Assembly (NCBI GenBank): GCA_041649335.1
Contig: JBAZNF010000023.1
Span: 1-18,617, forward strand
Length of the DNA: 18,617 nt
Direction: 5' to 3'
Origin: JBAYGJ01 sp041649335
GTDB lineage: Bacteria > Patescibacteriota > Patescibacteriia > UBA10025 > JAHIVO01
Shown here: positions 1-6,241 of the stretch, in pieces
Position numbering within the stretch: the first letter of the stretch is position 1
How the letters are laid out: every line of letters begins with the position of its first letter
Notes under the pieces: generated by a model
Told to the model about the DNA's origin: nothing
The model's input: the letters and a program-made list of their open reading frames with translations, nothing else
Database searches by the model: none
Position numbers and translations under genes: made by a program

Positions 1-32
1 CGGGTATGGTCAAGTGAGTACTGGCGTGGCAT
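1..32 (-). CDS. fusA: Elongation factor G, N-terminal fragment cut by window edge
   Basis: Only ten complete codons lie in the window, reading MPRQYSLDHT followed by the first two bases (CG) of an Arg codon. This matches the conserved EF-G beginning (MPRxYxLxxTRNIGI in the family). The position, 69 bases after rpsG on the same strand and behind rpsL, is the classical str operon order rpsL-rpsG-fusA, which supports the call more than the few residues alone. EF-G is the GTPase that translocates tRNA and mRNA on the ribosome. No Shine-Dalgarno sequence is visible. A possible promoter sits so close upstream that this mRNA could start at or next to the ATG. The G domain is outside the window, so nothing can be said about integrity. 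Confidence 0.75.
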   Translation of the reverse strand, partial: MPRQYSLDHT

Positions 33-40
33 AGGATAGT

Positions 41-69
41 GCTATATTCAATAATTATTAATTACACAA
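41..69 (-). promoter_or_regulatory. Possible promoter before fusA
   Basis: Read on the minus strand, TTGTGT (64-69) and TATAGC (41-46) are separated by 17 bases. The -10 ends 8 bases before the fusA ATG, which would give a nearly leaderless transcript. The -35 is weak and the surrounding DNA is AT-rich, so this may be chance. Confidence 0.3.
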
Positions 70-101
70 AATGGGCGAAAGCGCGGCCTGTCCGCCGTAG
101 C

Positions 102-566
102 TTACGCGAAGTGAGCAAAGGCGCGATTCGCCTCGGCCATGCGGTGGACGTCTTCGCGTTTTTTCATGGCGTCACCCAATTTTTTAGACGCATCCATGAA
201 TTCATGCGCTAATTTATAGCTCATCGGCTTGCCTTTCTTGGCGGACGCCGCGCCGATGATCCAGCGGAAAGCCAGGGCCAGCTTGCGGCCGCCTTTCACT
301 TCCACCGGAATCTGGTAATTGGCGCCACCGACCCGGCGTGACTTCACTTCGATGATCGGCGCGACATTGGCAATGGCCAAATCAAAAACCTTGATCGGTT
401 CCTGCTTGGCTTCCTTGGCGACAATGTCCAAGGCACCGTATACCACACTCTGGGCGATCGTCTTCTTGCCCTTACGCATCAATGAATTGATGAACTTGGC
501 TAAGGTGACATTGTTGAATTTCGGATCACCGGGAATAATTCTTTTTGGAGCTTGTTTGCCTCTCAT
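102..566 (-). CDS. rpsG: 30S ribosomal protein S7
   Basis: S7 is the primary 16S rRNA 3'-domain binder that nucleates assembly of the 30S head. The product has 154 residues, the usual bacterial length (about 155). It starts MRGKQAPKR and carries the family signatures SRRVGGANYQIPVEV (residues 76-90) and KKREDVHRMAEANRAFAHF near the C-terminus. The reading frame is open further upstream to 803, but the extra 79 residues overlap rpsL in another frame and have no S7 similarity, so the ATG at 566 is chosen. It follows rpsL by 16 bases without a recognisable Shine-Dalgarno sequence, so it is probably translated from the rpsL-rpsG-fusA message. Confidence 0.95.
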   Translation of the reverse strand: MRGKQAPKRIIPGDPKFNNVTLAKFINSLMRKGKKTIAQSVVYGALDIVAKEAKQEPIKVFDLAIANVAPIIEVKSRRVGGANYQIPVEVKGGRKLALAFRWIIGAASAKKGKPMSYKLAHEFMDASKKLGDAMKKREDVHRMAEANRAFAHFA

Positions 567-582
567 AGTATGTAATAATAAG

Positions 583-1002
583 TTATGATGTTGCGCGTTT
601 GGCGCCGTACAGGCTGCGGCTCTGTTTGCGGTCCGCCACGCCCTGCGTGTCATAGACGCCGCGGACAATGTGGTAGCGGACGCCGGGTAAATCCTTGACG
701 CGGCCGCCACGGAGCAGGACGATCGAGTGTTCCTGCAAATTATGGCCGACGCCCGGGATATACGCGGTGACTTCCATGCCGTTCGAAAGACGCACGCGGG
801 CAATTTTCCGTAAAGCGGAATTCGGCTTTTTGGGGGTCGTGGTCGTAACTTTCACGCACACGCCGCGCTTCAGCGGGCTGCCTTTCGGCAACTGTGTCCG
901 CTGGCGGCGGATGGTGTTCAGCACCGGCTGCAAGGCCGGGGTTTTTGACTTATACGTACTGACTGTGCGCCCTTTGCGCACTAATTGATTAACGGTAGGC
1001 AT
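583..1002 (-). CDS. rpsL: 30S ribosomal protein S12
   Basis: S12 sits at the decoding centre and helps control accuracy. The 139-residue product contains the invariant TTTPKKPNSALRK segment and GHNLQEHSIVLLRGGRVKDLPGVRYH. The two lysines where streptomycin-resistance changes arise in other bacteria (the second K of PKKPNS and the K of RVKDLPG) are both wild type. It is about 15 residues longer than the E. coli protein because of extra sequence at residues 26-44, before KRGVC. Firmicute S12 has a similar-length extension here, so this is a lineage variant rather than damage. It is the first gene of the str operon, with its promoter about 80-110 bases upstream and a terminator-like hairpin between. 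Confidence 0.96.
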   Translation of the reverse strand: MPTVNQLVRKGRTVSTYKSKTPALQPVLNTIRRQRTQLPKGSPLKRGVCVKVTTTTPKKPNSALRKIARVRLSNGMEVTAYIPGVGHNLQEHSIVLLRGGRVKDLPGVRYHIVRGVYDTQGVADRKQSRSLYGAKRATS

Positions 1003-1043
1003 AGCGGTAGGTAATGTATAATAAATTAATATTTACGATAAAT

Positions 1044-1067
1044 AAAAAAGTATCTATAGACGATACT
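1044..1067 (-). terminator. Terminator-like hairpin in the rpsL leader
   Basis: On the minus strand AGTATC and GATACT form a 6-bp stem with a 7-base loop (1049-1054 with 1062-1067), followed by a T run continuing into ATTT. It lies downstream of the M50 protease stop, but also between the 1081-1110 promoter and rpsL. It could therefore end M50 transcription, attenuate the ribosomal operon, or both. The stem is AT-rich and modest. Confidence 0.45.
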
Positions 1068-1080
1068 CGGGTTCAGAACC

Positions 1081-1110
1081 AGCATAACACGGCCCCCCAC
1101 AGACTGTCAA
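1081..1110 (-). promoter_or_regulatory. Sigma70-type promoter of the str operon
   Basis: TTGACA (1105-1110) and TATGCT (1081-1086), read on the minus strand, are 18 bases apart, directly downstream of the M50 stop codon. Transcription would begin near 1074 and give an rpsL leader of about 70 bases with a short palindrome GGTTC-T-GAACC at its start. This is the best promoter match in the interval. Confidence 0.65.
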
Positions 1111-1121
1111 TACGGCCCCGG

Positions 1122-1742
1122 TCACCCGAATATTTTGATGGCCGCGTTATACAAAGTGCCAATCAACGCGGAAAATAACGACCCGCCCAAAACCACGAAC
1201 ATTAACAAAATCCACGGTCCATACACTTCCAGCCGCCTGACCCCTCCCTGAAAACGGTACGGCAGGATGGCGTATAATAATTTAGAACCGTCCAGCGGGG
1301 GAAACGGCAGGAGGTTGAATATCGCCAGGACAAAATTAATTTCGACCACTATTAACAAAAAAGAGGTCAATAAATTATCGGGTGCGATGACCGAATTGAC
1401 CAGCAGCAGCTTGAGCAGAAAACCGAATACGATAAAACTGATGACATTTGACGCCGGACCCGCCAATGAAAGTAACACCGGGCCCCATTTCTGGTGTTTT
1501 AAATTATATGGGTTAAATGGCACCGGCCGTCCCCATCCGAACCCAGCGATCAGCAGGACAATAAATCCGATCGGATCTAGGTGTTTCAGCGGGTTGAGGG
1601 TCAGACGGCCCGAATCTGCAGCAGTATGATCACCTTCCAAATATGACGCATATGCATGGCTAAACTCATGAATGGTAATGGCATACACGATACCGACCAG
1701 CCAGGCGATGAGTAATTGGGGTTGTGAGAAAAGACTCAGCAT
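1122..1742 (-). CDS. Site-2-type intramembrane zinc metalloprotease (peptidase M50)
   Basis: The 206-residue polytopic membrane protein carries the M50 zinc site HEFSH at residues 25-29 inside the first hydrophobic segment. The third ligand motif NLLPFPPLDG is at 143-152 with Asp151. This family cleaves substrates within the membrane, often anti-sigma factors or other regulators. The compact form without PDZ domains resembles the SpoIVFB/Rip-like small M50 group. The frame is open to 1811, but the ATG at 1742 is preferred: AAGGTG lies 10 bases before it and the extra residues are basic and unlike the family. It has its own promoter, divergent from rpmB. An ECF-type sigma factor occurs in the window, but nothing ties it to this protease. 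Confidence 0.88.
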   Translation of the reverse strand: MLSLFSQPQLLIAWLVGIVYAITIHEFSHAYASYLEGDHTAADSGRLTLNPLKHLDPIGFIVLLIAGFGWGRPVPFNPYNLKHQKWGPVLLSLAGPASNVISFIVFGFLLKLLLVNSVIAPDNLLTSFLLIVVEINFVLAIFNLLPFPPLDGSKLLYAILPYRFQGGVRRLEVYGPWILLMFVVLGGSLFSALIGTLYNAAIKIFG

Positions 1743-1763
1743 AATCCGTTTGCACCTTATGAA

Positions 1764-1792
1764 TTGACAGCGGCTAAAAAATAAAGTACGCT
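1764..1792 (+). promoter_or_regulatory. Promoter of rpmB
   Basis: TTGACA (1764-1769) is followed after 17 bases by TACGCT (1787-1792). Transcription would start near 1799, giving a leader of about 27 bases before rpmB. The core overlaps the oppositely directed M50 promoter. Confidence 0.55.
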
Positions 1793-1793
1793 T

Positions 1794-1822
1794 ATTATAA
1801 CCAAAAAGCATAACCAGTTCAA
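1794..1822 (-). promoter_or_regulatory. Promoter of the M50 protease gene
   Basis: Read on the minus strand, TTGAAC (1817-1822) and a perfect TATAAT (1794-1799) are 17 bases apart. The expected start is near 1787, about 45 bases before the M50 ATG. Its -10 lies next to the rpmB -10, so two polymerases could not occupy both promoters at once. Confidence 0.65.
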
Positions 1823-1825
1823 CCT

Positions 1826-2005
1826 ATGTCTAGAATTTGCGACATTTGCGGACGCGGCGCCCTGACCGGCCATACCCGCAGCCACTCCAACATCGCCACC
1901 AAACGGCGGCAACACATCAACTTGCAGCAGACCATGGTCCGCGGACACCGGGTCAAAGCTTGCGCCAACTGTATCAAAACGCAGACCAAGAAGGCGAAAA
2001 TGTAA
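1826..2005 (+). CDS. rpmB: 50S ribosomal protein L28, zinc-binding form
   Basis: This 59-residue protein begins MSRICDICGRGALTG. It continues with the L28 pattern of SHS-(x)3-TKRR-(x)3-NLQ and ends in a basic tail KTQTKKAKM. Two Cys pairs, CDIC (residues 5-8) and CANC (46-49), form the four-Cys zinc site of the C+ type of L28. The CDICG motif near the N-terminus and the GHRVKACANCIK C-terminal half are typical of the family. L28 is a late-assembly large-subunit protein near the E site. It is a single-gene unit on the plus strand with its own promoter and a hairpin terminator right after the stop. No Shine-Dalgarno sequence is seen. Confidence 0.93.
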   Translation: MSRICDICGRGALTGHTRSHSNIATKRRQHINLQQTMVRGHRVKACANCIKTQTKKAKM

Positions 2006-2017
2006 AAATTAGCCATC

Positions 2018-2047
2018 AAAAAAATCAGCCGAGAACGCTGGTTTTTT
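2018..2047. terminator. Bidirectional terminator between rpmB and the presenilin-like gene
   Basis: An A-tract plus ATCAGC (to 2029) pairs with GCTGGT plus a T-tract (from 2037), with loop CGAGAAC. One pair is a T-G wobble. The T-tract serves rpmB on the plus strand; the A-tract serves the convergent gene ending at 2060 on the minus strand. Confidence 0.75.
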
Positions 2048-2059
2048 ATTTAACAGTAA

Positions 2060-2869
2060 TTAGTGAACCGTGCGACGGCGGTGATAAAATAAAACGCCGT
2101 ACATCAACATAAATATCGGCGCCAGGACCACCATCATGGGAATGATGAAGCTGCCGGATTGCACCAAGAGCCCGACACACAATAACGCCACGCCCTGGCC
2201 TGCTACCTGGACAACCGCCGGAAGCGCACCGAAATCACGCAGCAGGACGAGGGTGAACAGGGCTAAAAACATGAAATCGCCGGCCCCCAGGCTGAGGGTG
2301 CCGACAGTCACCGCCGGATAGAGCAATGTCGGGTATGGCGCGCTCGTGGCAACGGTTACCGCCGGTAAAACGCGTTGTGTTAAGTATATATCGTAGGGTA
2401 CCCATAAAGCAGCTAAAACAAACAGGTACCATGTTTTCAGCATATCGAGACGGATCAATAAAGTGGCTGCTCCTAAAATAGCTACGATGATAATCGAATT
2501 TTGTAATAAAAATGACGGATGGTTAATATAATACCAAAACAGTACGGTGGTCACTGCCCCACTGGACAGTGTCGCAACCCAATTTAATCTCAACCATCGT
2601 ATGAATAAAATAAACAGGGACTCAAAAAACAACAGGCCGAATACCAGTTCCAGCAGCTGGTGCGCTCGCCGCAATCCTGACGAATGCGCGCAAATATACC
2701 AGACTAAAAAACCGATAACAAACGTCAATATGACCGCCACGGCGCTTGGGCGGTTCGGCAATCTTTGTTTCAGCGTTTGGGCGTCTGGAACCGACCGGTA
2801 ATACAGCACGGCCAGCAATCCGGCTCCGGCAAACAGGACGCCGAGAAAAATAAATTCTATCGGTTGCAT
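2060..2869 (-). CDS. Presenilin/signal peptide peptidase-like intramembrane aspartyl protease (putative)
   Basis: The 269-residue protein has about nine hydrophobic segments and almost no soluble domain. Two motifs point to the GxGD aspartyl protease family (A22; presenilin, SPP, archaeal PSH). They are YD (Tyr159-Asp160) at the end of the sixth segment and GAGD (195-198, Asp198) early in the seventh. These are the positions and spacing of the two catalytic aspartates. The PAL motif expected at the start of the last segment is not clean; IPMM at 243-246 (Pro244) is the nearest candidate. The ATG at 2869 is one base after the uppS stop and is preferred over the open extension into uppS. Substrate unknown. 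Motifs and topology support the family; proteolytic activity is inference. Confidence 0.65.
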   Translation of the reverse strand: MQPIEFIFLGVLFAGAGLLAVLYYRSVPDAQTLKQRLPNRPSAVAVILTFVIGFLVWYICAHSSGLRRAHQLLELVFGLLFFESLFILFIRWLRLNWVATLSSGAVTTVLFWYYINHPSFLLQNSIIIVAILGAATLLIRLDMLKTWYLFVLAALWVPYDIYLTQRVLPAVTVATSAPYPTLLYPAVTVGTLSLGAGDFMFLALFTLVLLRDFGALPAVVQVAGQGVALLCVGLLVQSGSFIIPMMVVLAPIFMLMYGVLFYHRRRTVH

Positions 2870-2870
2870 A

Positions 2871-3554
2871 CTATTTTCCGAACCTTCGCTGCCTCCGCTT
2901 AAATTCTTGCAAGGCGGCGTCAAGGTCCTTGGTCCCAAAATCCGGCCACAGGGTCGGGGTGAAATACAGCTCCGAATACGCCGACTCCCACAATAAAAAT
3001 CCGGATAACCGATTCTCGCCTGACGTCCTGATGATCAAGTCCGGGTCAGGAACATCCGGGGCGTACAAATTTTTTGCGACTAACGACTCCGTAATCTGGG
3101 CTGGCGGGATTTTTTTCCCGACGATTGATTTGATGGCATCAACGATCTCCGCCCGGCCGCCGTAATTCAACGCCATGGTAAATACAAGCTTTGAATTATG
3201 GGCGGTTTTTTTAACCGCTTTTTTTATTTCGTTCTGAATGTCCCGCGATAAGCCCTGTATCCGCCCAACGACAGCATACCGGATCCCTTCTTTATCCAAT
3301 TTAGCCACTTCTTTTTTTATCACCATCAGAAAAAGTTTCATGAGGTACTTCACCTCTTCGGGAGGACGGTTCCAGTTCTCCGTGGAAAAGGCGAAGACAG
3401 TCAGCATGCGAACGCCATGCTGAAGGCACCAGCGAAGACTGGTACGGATATTATCCAGGCCGCGCCGGTGGCCCTCAACGAGCGGCAAGCCATGAGCCCG
3501 CGCCCAGCGCCGGTTTCCGTCCATGATAATGCCGATATGTTGGGGGGTATCCAT
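2871..3554 (-). CDS. uppS: Isoprenyl diphosphate synthase, cis-type (undecaprenyl diphosphate synthase)
   Basis: Condenses farnesyl diphosphate with isopentenyl units in cis to make the lipid carrier for peptidoglycan and other wall polymers. The 227-residue product has the catalytic HIGIIMDGNRRWA motif (Asp12 in MDGN), FSTENWNRPPEEV (57-69), ALNYGGRAEI (128-137) and the C-terminal block IIRTSGENRLSGFLLW...YSELYFTPTLWPDF. These cover the substrate and Mg2+ sites. The GNRRWA variant (E. coli has GNGRWA) is common outside proteobacteria. The ATG at 3554 puts the motif at the usual distance from the N-terminus; an 11-residue upstream extension is unlikely. The presenilin-like gene follows with a one-base gap. 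Strict C55 chain length cannot be read from the sequence. Confidence 0.93.
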   Translation of the reverse strand: MDTPQHIGIIMDGNRRWARAHGLPLVEGHRRGLDNIRTSLRWCLQHGVRMLTVFAFSTENWNRPPEEVKYLMKLFLMVIKKEVAKLDKEGIRYAVVGRIQGLSRDIQNEIKKAVKKTAHNSKLVFTMALNYGGRAEIVDAIKSIVGKKIPPAQITESLVAKNLYAPDVPDPDLIIRTSGENRLSGFLLWESAYSELYFTPTLWPDFGTKDLDAALQEFKRRQRRFGK

Positions 3555-3568
3555 AGTATATGCAGTGA

Positions 3569-3597
3569 AGTATGCAGGAAAAATCAAATAATTTCAA
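3569..3597 (-). promoter_or_regulatory. Possible proximal promoter of uppS
   Basis: TTGAAA (3592-3597) and CATACT (3569-3574), read on the minus strand, are 17 bases apart. The -10 ends 14 bases before the uppS ATG and no Shine-Dalgarno sequence is present. If active, uppS is transcribed independently of the RNA upstream, beyond its terminator. Confidence 0.4.
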
Positions 3598-3600
3598 GGT

Positions 3601-3639
3601 AAAAAAAATCGGCAGGTCCCCCACCGGACCTGCCTTTTT
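3601..3639. terminator. Strong bidirectional terminator upstream of uppS
   Basis: GGCAGGTCC (3611-3619) and GGACCTGCC (3626-3634) form a perfect 9-bp GC-rich stem with a 6-base loop. On the minus strand it is followed by GAT(8) (3601-3610); on the plus strand by TTTTT. On the minus strand it ends the RNA that starts near 3755, or attenuates read-through into uppS. Confidence 0.85.
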
Positions 3640-3755
3640 GGAATCCCCACACGTCAGGTGCTCCTGCACCGCCTCAAAGTACTTTTTAAGCCGCACCTCC
3701 TTTCCGTTTCATTGTTGACGGAAATCGTATCGCGGATGGTCGCCTCTGTGGCGAC
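3602..3755 (-). ncRNA. Candidate structured small RNA or attenuated uppS leader
   Basis: About 154 bases lie between a consensus promoter (3762-3789) and a strong intrinsic terminator, with no convincing ORF. Read on the minus strand there are four hairpins. The first is GTCGCC/GGCGAC (3739-3755), starting exactly at the expected +1. The second is TTTCCGT/ACGGAAA (3701-3724), the third GGTGC/GCACC with an AGGA loop (3657-3670), and the fourth the terminator stem. A purine-rich AAAGGAGG lies between hairpins 2 and 3. I do not recognise it as SRP RNA, 6S, RNase P, T-box or a known riboswitch. It could act in trans, or in cis on uppS 47 bases downstream. Confidence 0.5.
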
Positions 3756-3761
3756 AGGTCA

Positions 3762-3789
3762 ATTATATACCCGTACTACAAAGGGTCAA
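3762..3789 (-). promoter_or_regulatory. Consensus sigma70 promoter at the end of copA
   Basis: TTGACC (3784-3789) and a perfect TATAAT (3762-3767), minus strand, are 16 bases apart. The -35 includes the copA TGA stop codon (3786-3788). The expected start, near 3755, coincides with the first base of a hairpin. Confidence 0.7.
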
Positions 3790-5999
3790 CGCACCAGTAC
3801 CCATTTCCTCAACAGGAGGGAATTCGTCACTACGGACACACTTGATAATGCCATGGCCGCTCCGGCAATTTCCGGACGCAGCTGCCACCCAAACAACGGA
3901 TAGAACACGCCAGCTGCCAGGGGGATTCCGGCGACATTATAAGCCAACGCCCAAAATAAATTCTGGACGATCTTCCGATAGGTGGCGCGCGACAGTTCAA
4001 TCGCCCGCACCACATCCATCAAATCATTTTTTACCAAAACAATCTGCCCGGTTTCCATGGCTACGTCAGTACCCGAACCGATGGCAATACCCAAATCCGC
4101 CTGGGCTAATGCAGGTGCGTCATTTACCCCGTCTCCGACAAAAGCCACTTTTTTCCCTGTGGCCTGAAATTTTTTTACTTCATTCGCCTTTTCCTGGGGC
4201 AATATTTCAGCCAACACACGCGTAATGCCGAGTTGCCTGGCCATAGCTTCTGCAGTCCGGCGATTGTCTCCAGTCAGCATGATCACCTCAATGCCTTTAT
4301 TCTTGAGACGTTGAAGAGTTTCCGACGTGCTTGACTTGACCGTGTCAGCGACCGCAATCCAACCATACAATTTTCCGTCTCGTCCTACTAACATGACGGT
4401 TTTACCTGACTGTTCCAGATTTTGCATGGCCGCTGTAGCGGCAGAAAAATCAACCCCTTCACTCTGGAATAACTGCCGGTTGCCTAACAAGATCGATTCA
4501 GTGCCAATTTTTCCTTTCACGCCATGTCCAGGGACTGATTCAAATTGGGTAATATCAGACACAACGACTCCGCTTTGTTTCACGCTGGCCATAATCGCTT
4601 CAGCTAAGGGATGCTCGGACCGCTTTTCCAATGCAGCCGCGTATTTCATTATTTCAACCTCACTGACGCCGTCCATAGAGCCGATATCGGTTACGACCGG
4701 CTTTCCCGTCGTTAAAGTTCCGGTCTTATCAAAAATGACTACGTCTATTTTACGCGCGGCCTCCAAAGCTTCGCCGCCTTTTATCAAAATCCCTTGCGAA
4801 GCGCCAACTCCTGTACCGGTAATAATCGCCGTCGGCGTAGCCAGGCCAAGCGCGCATGGACAGGCAATAACCAATACGGCAACAAAAGCCAATAAACTCG
4901 GCACGAATGGCTGGCCTGCTATCAGGAACCAAATTAAAAACGTCAGCACGGCAATGCCGATAACCGTCGGCACAAAAACAGCAGATACGCGGTCGGCAAA
5001 ACGCTGAATCGGCGCTTTTGACGCCTGCGCTTCCCCAACAAGCCTGATGATGCCGGACAACAGCGTTTCGGATCCGACTTTAGTGGCCTGAAAAACGAAC
5101 GACCCATGTTTGTTTATGGTGCCTCCGATAACCGTGTCGCCGGTGTTTTTCTCCACCGGGATGCTCTCGCCAGTCACCATCGACTCATCAACCGAAGATT
5201 TCCCATCAGTTACGCTACCGTCAGTGGGAACTTTTTCGCCTGGCTTGACGCGAATCGAATCTCCTACCCTAACCTGACCCAAGGGTGTTTCTATTTCGTG
5301 TCCGTCACGGATAACCAGCGCTGTTTTTGGCGCCAACCCCATCAGCGCCTTTATCGCCTCTCCGGTTTTCCCTTTTGCCCGAGCTTCTAACCATTTGCCC
5401 AACAGAACGAAAGAAATCAGGATGGCTCCGGTTTCAAAATATACTTCACCTGGTACGATATTCAAGAGAACCAAGATGGAATATAAAAACGAAGCACTCG
5501 TCCCGATGGCGATCAAACTGTCCATGTTAGCGGTGCGTATTTTCAGAGAACTCCAAAATCCCTGGTAAAATTGCCAACCGGCCCAAAACTGTATTGGTAA
5601 GGCAAAAAGTAGCTGGAACCATTGCCGGTACGGGATGTTTTCGATCGAGGGGATTATTTTCATGCCCATACTCAATAGTACTATGGGCAACGCCAATGCC
5701 AGGCTGAGCAAAAATTTTTTTCGGACTACCTGCAGCTCTGTGGCTTTCTTCTGCTCCTCTTTAATCTGGGATGCTGCATCGTCCAAATATTCGACAGCAC
5801 CGTAACCGGCCGCTTTAACGCTTGCAAGCAAATTACTCAAGTTCGCTTGTGCGGGTTCGAAAACGATATGCGCCCGTTCGGTGCCGTAATTTACCGAAGC
5901 TTTGATGACACCCGGCGTTTTTTTCAAACGGCGTTCGATCAGCTGCGCACAGCTGGCGCAATGCATGCCAGACACTGATAATATTGTATTTTTTTCCAT
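3786..5999 (-). CDS. copA: Copper-translocating P-type ATPase (P1B-1)
   Basis: Exports Cu(I) across the cytoplasmic membrane using ATP. The 737-residue protein has one N-terminal HMA domain (GMHCASC, Cys14/Cys17) and the actuator TGES (276-279). The intramembrane CPC is at 380-382, the phosphorylated Asp424 in DKTGT, the SEHP nucleotide-site motif at 461-464, TGD (576-578) and GDGVND (622-627). YN (687-688) and the M-x2-SS motif (Met716, Ser719/Ser720) with the CPC are the Cu(I)-specific signature. The ATG at 5999 is preferred over one 18 bases upstream because GAGGAG lies 10 bases before it. It follows the small HMA gene by 7 bases and is the last gene of the copper operon. Complete, with no missing catalytic residue. 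Confidence 0.95.
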   Translation of the reverse strand: MEKNTILSVSGMHCASCAQLIERRLKKTPGVIKASVNYGTERAHIVFEPAQANLSNLLASVKAAGYGAVEYLDDAASQIKEEQKKATELQVVRKKFLLSLALALPIVLLSMGMKIIPSIENIPYRQWFQLLFALPIQFWAGWQFYQGFWSSLKIRTANMDSLIAIGTSASFLYSILVLLNIVPGEVYFETGAILISFVLLGKWLEARAKGKTGEAIKALMGLAPKTALVIRDGHEIETPLGQVRVGDSIRVKPGEKVPTDGSVTDGKSSVDESMVTGESIPVEKNTGDTVIGGTINKHGSFVFQATKVGSETLLSGIIRLVGEAQASKAPIQRFADRVSAVFVPTVIGIAVLTFLIWFLIAGQPFVPSLLAFVAVLVIACPCALGLATPTAIITGTGVGASQGILIKGGEALEAARKIDVVIFDKTGTLTTGKPVVTDIGSMDGVSEVEIMKYAAALEKRSEHPLAEAIMASVKQSGVVVSDITQFESVPGHGVKGKIGTESILLGNRQLFQSEGVDFSAATAAMQNLEQSGKTVMLVGRDGKLYGWIAVADTVKSSTSETLQRLKNKGIEVIMLTGDNRRTAEAMARQLGITRVLAEILPQEKANEVKKFQATGKKVAFVGDGVNDAPALAQADLGIAIGSGTDVAMETGQIVLVKNDLMDVVRAIELSRATYRKIVQNLFWALAYNVAGIPLAAGVFYPLFGWQLRPEIAGAAMALSSVSVVTNSLLLRKWVLVR

Positions 6000-6006
6000 A
6001 AGGACG

Positions 6007-6213
6007 CTACTCCTCAATGTGATACTGGCCTGCCTCGGCGACCTCCTTTTTCAGCTGATTGAAGTCAAGGTTTTCATTGTGCTCGATTTCTGTTTTACCG
6101 TTTTGCGGATCGACTGTAACGGCAGTCACGCCCGGGACATCCTTTATGACATCCTCGAGCAGACCCTTACAACCGGTGCAGTGCGTACCGTCGATAACGA
6201 ATGATTTATGCAT
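6007..6213 (-). CDS. Small heavy-metal-associated (HMA) domain protein, CopZ-like
   Basis: A 68-residue single HMA domain with a CxxC metal site in GTHCTGC (Cys12, Cys15) and a beta-alpha-beta-beta-alpha-beta pattern. Proteins of this type carry Cu(I) to CopA, or bind other soft metals. The residue before the site is Thr-His rather than the Met-x of classical CopZ (MxCxxC), so metal preference may differ. It lies directly upstream of copA (7-base gap) and 28 bases after the HMA-TauE-cupredoxin gene, consistent with a chaperone for that transporter. The acidic C-terminal tail ends HIEE. No strong ribosome binding site is visible. Confidence 0.85.
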   Translation of the reverse strand: MHKSFVIDGTHCTGCKGLLEDVIKDVPGVTAVTVDPQNGKTEIEHNENLDFNQLKKEVAEAGQYHIEE

Positions 6214-6241
6214 AATATACTTTGTTATTGAATTACTAATC

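Noticed and set aside
567..803. N-terminal extension of the S7 reading frame
   Set aside because: It overlaps rpsL in another frame, has no S7 similarity, and the conserved S7 start MRGKQAPKR begins at 566.
3475..3696. 73-codon minus-strand frame beginning with a GTG inside AAAGGAGGTG and running into uppS
   Set aside because: The GTG overlaps the Shine-Dalgarno-like purines, the frame passes through the strong terminator hairpin, and it ends inside uppS out of frame.
4327..5007. 226-codon plus-strand frame opposite copA
   Set aside because: It is the antisense shadow of conserved CopA codons and has no coding features of its own.
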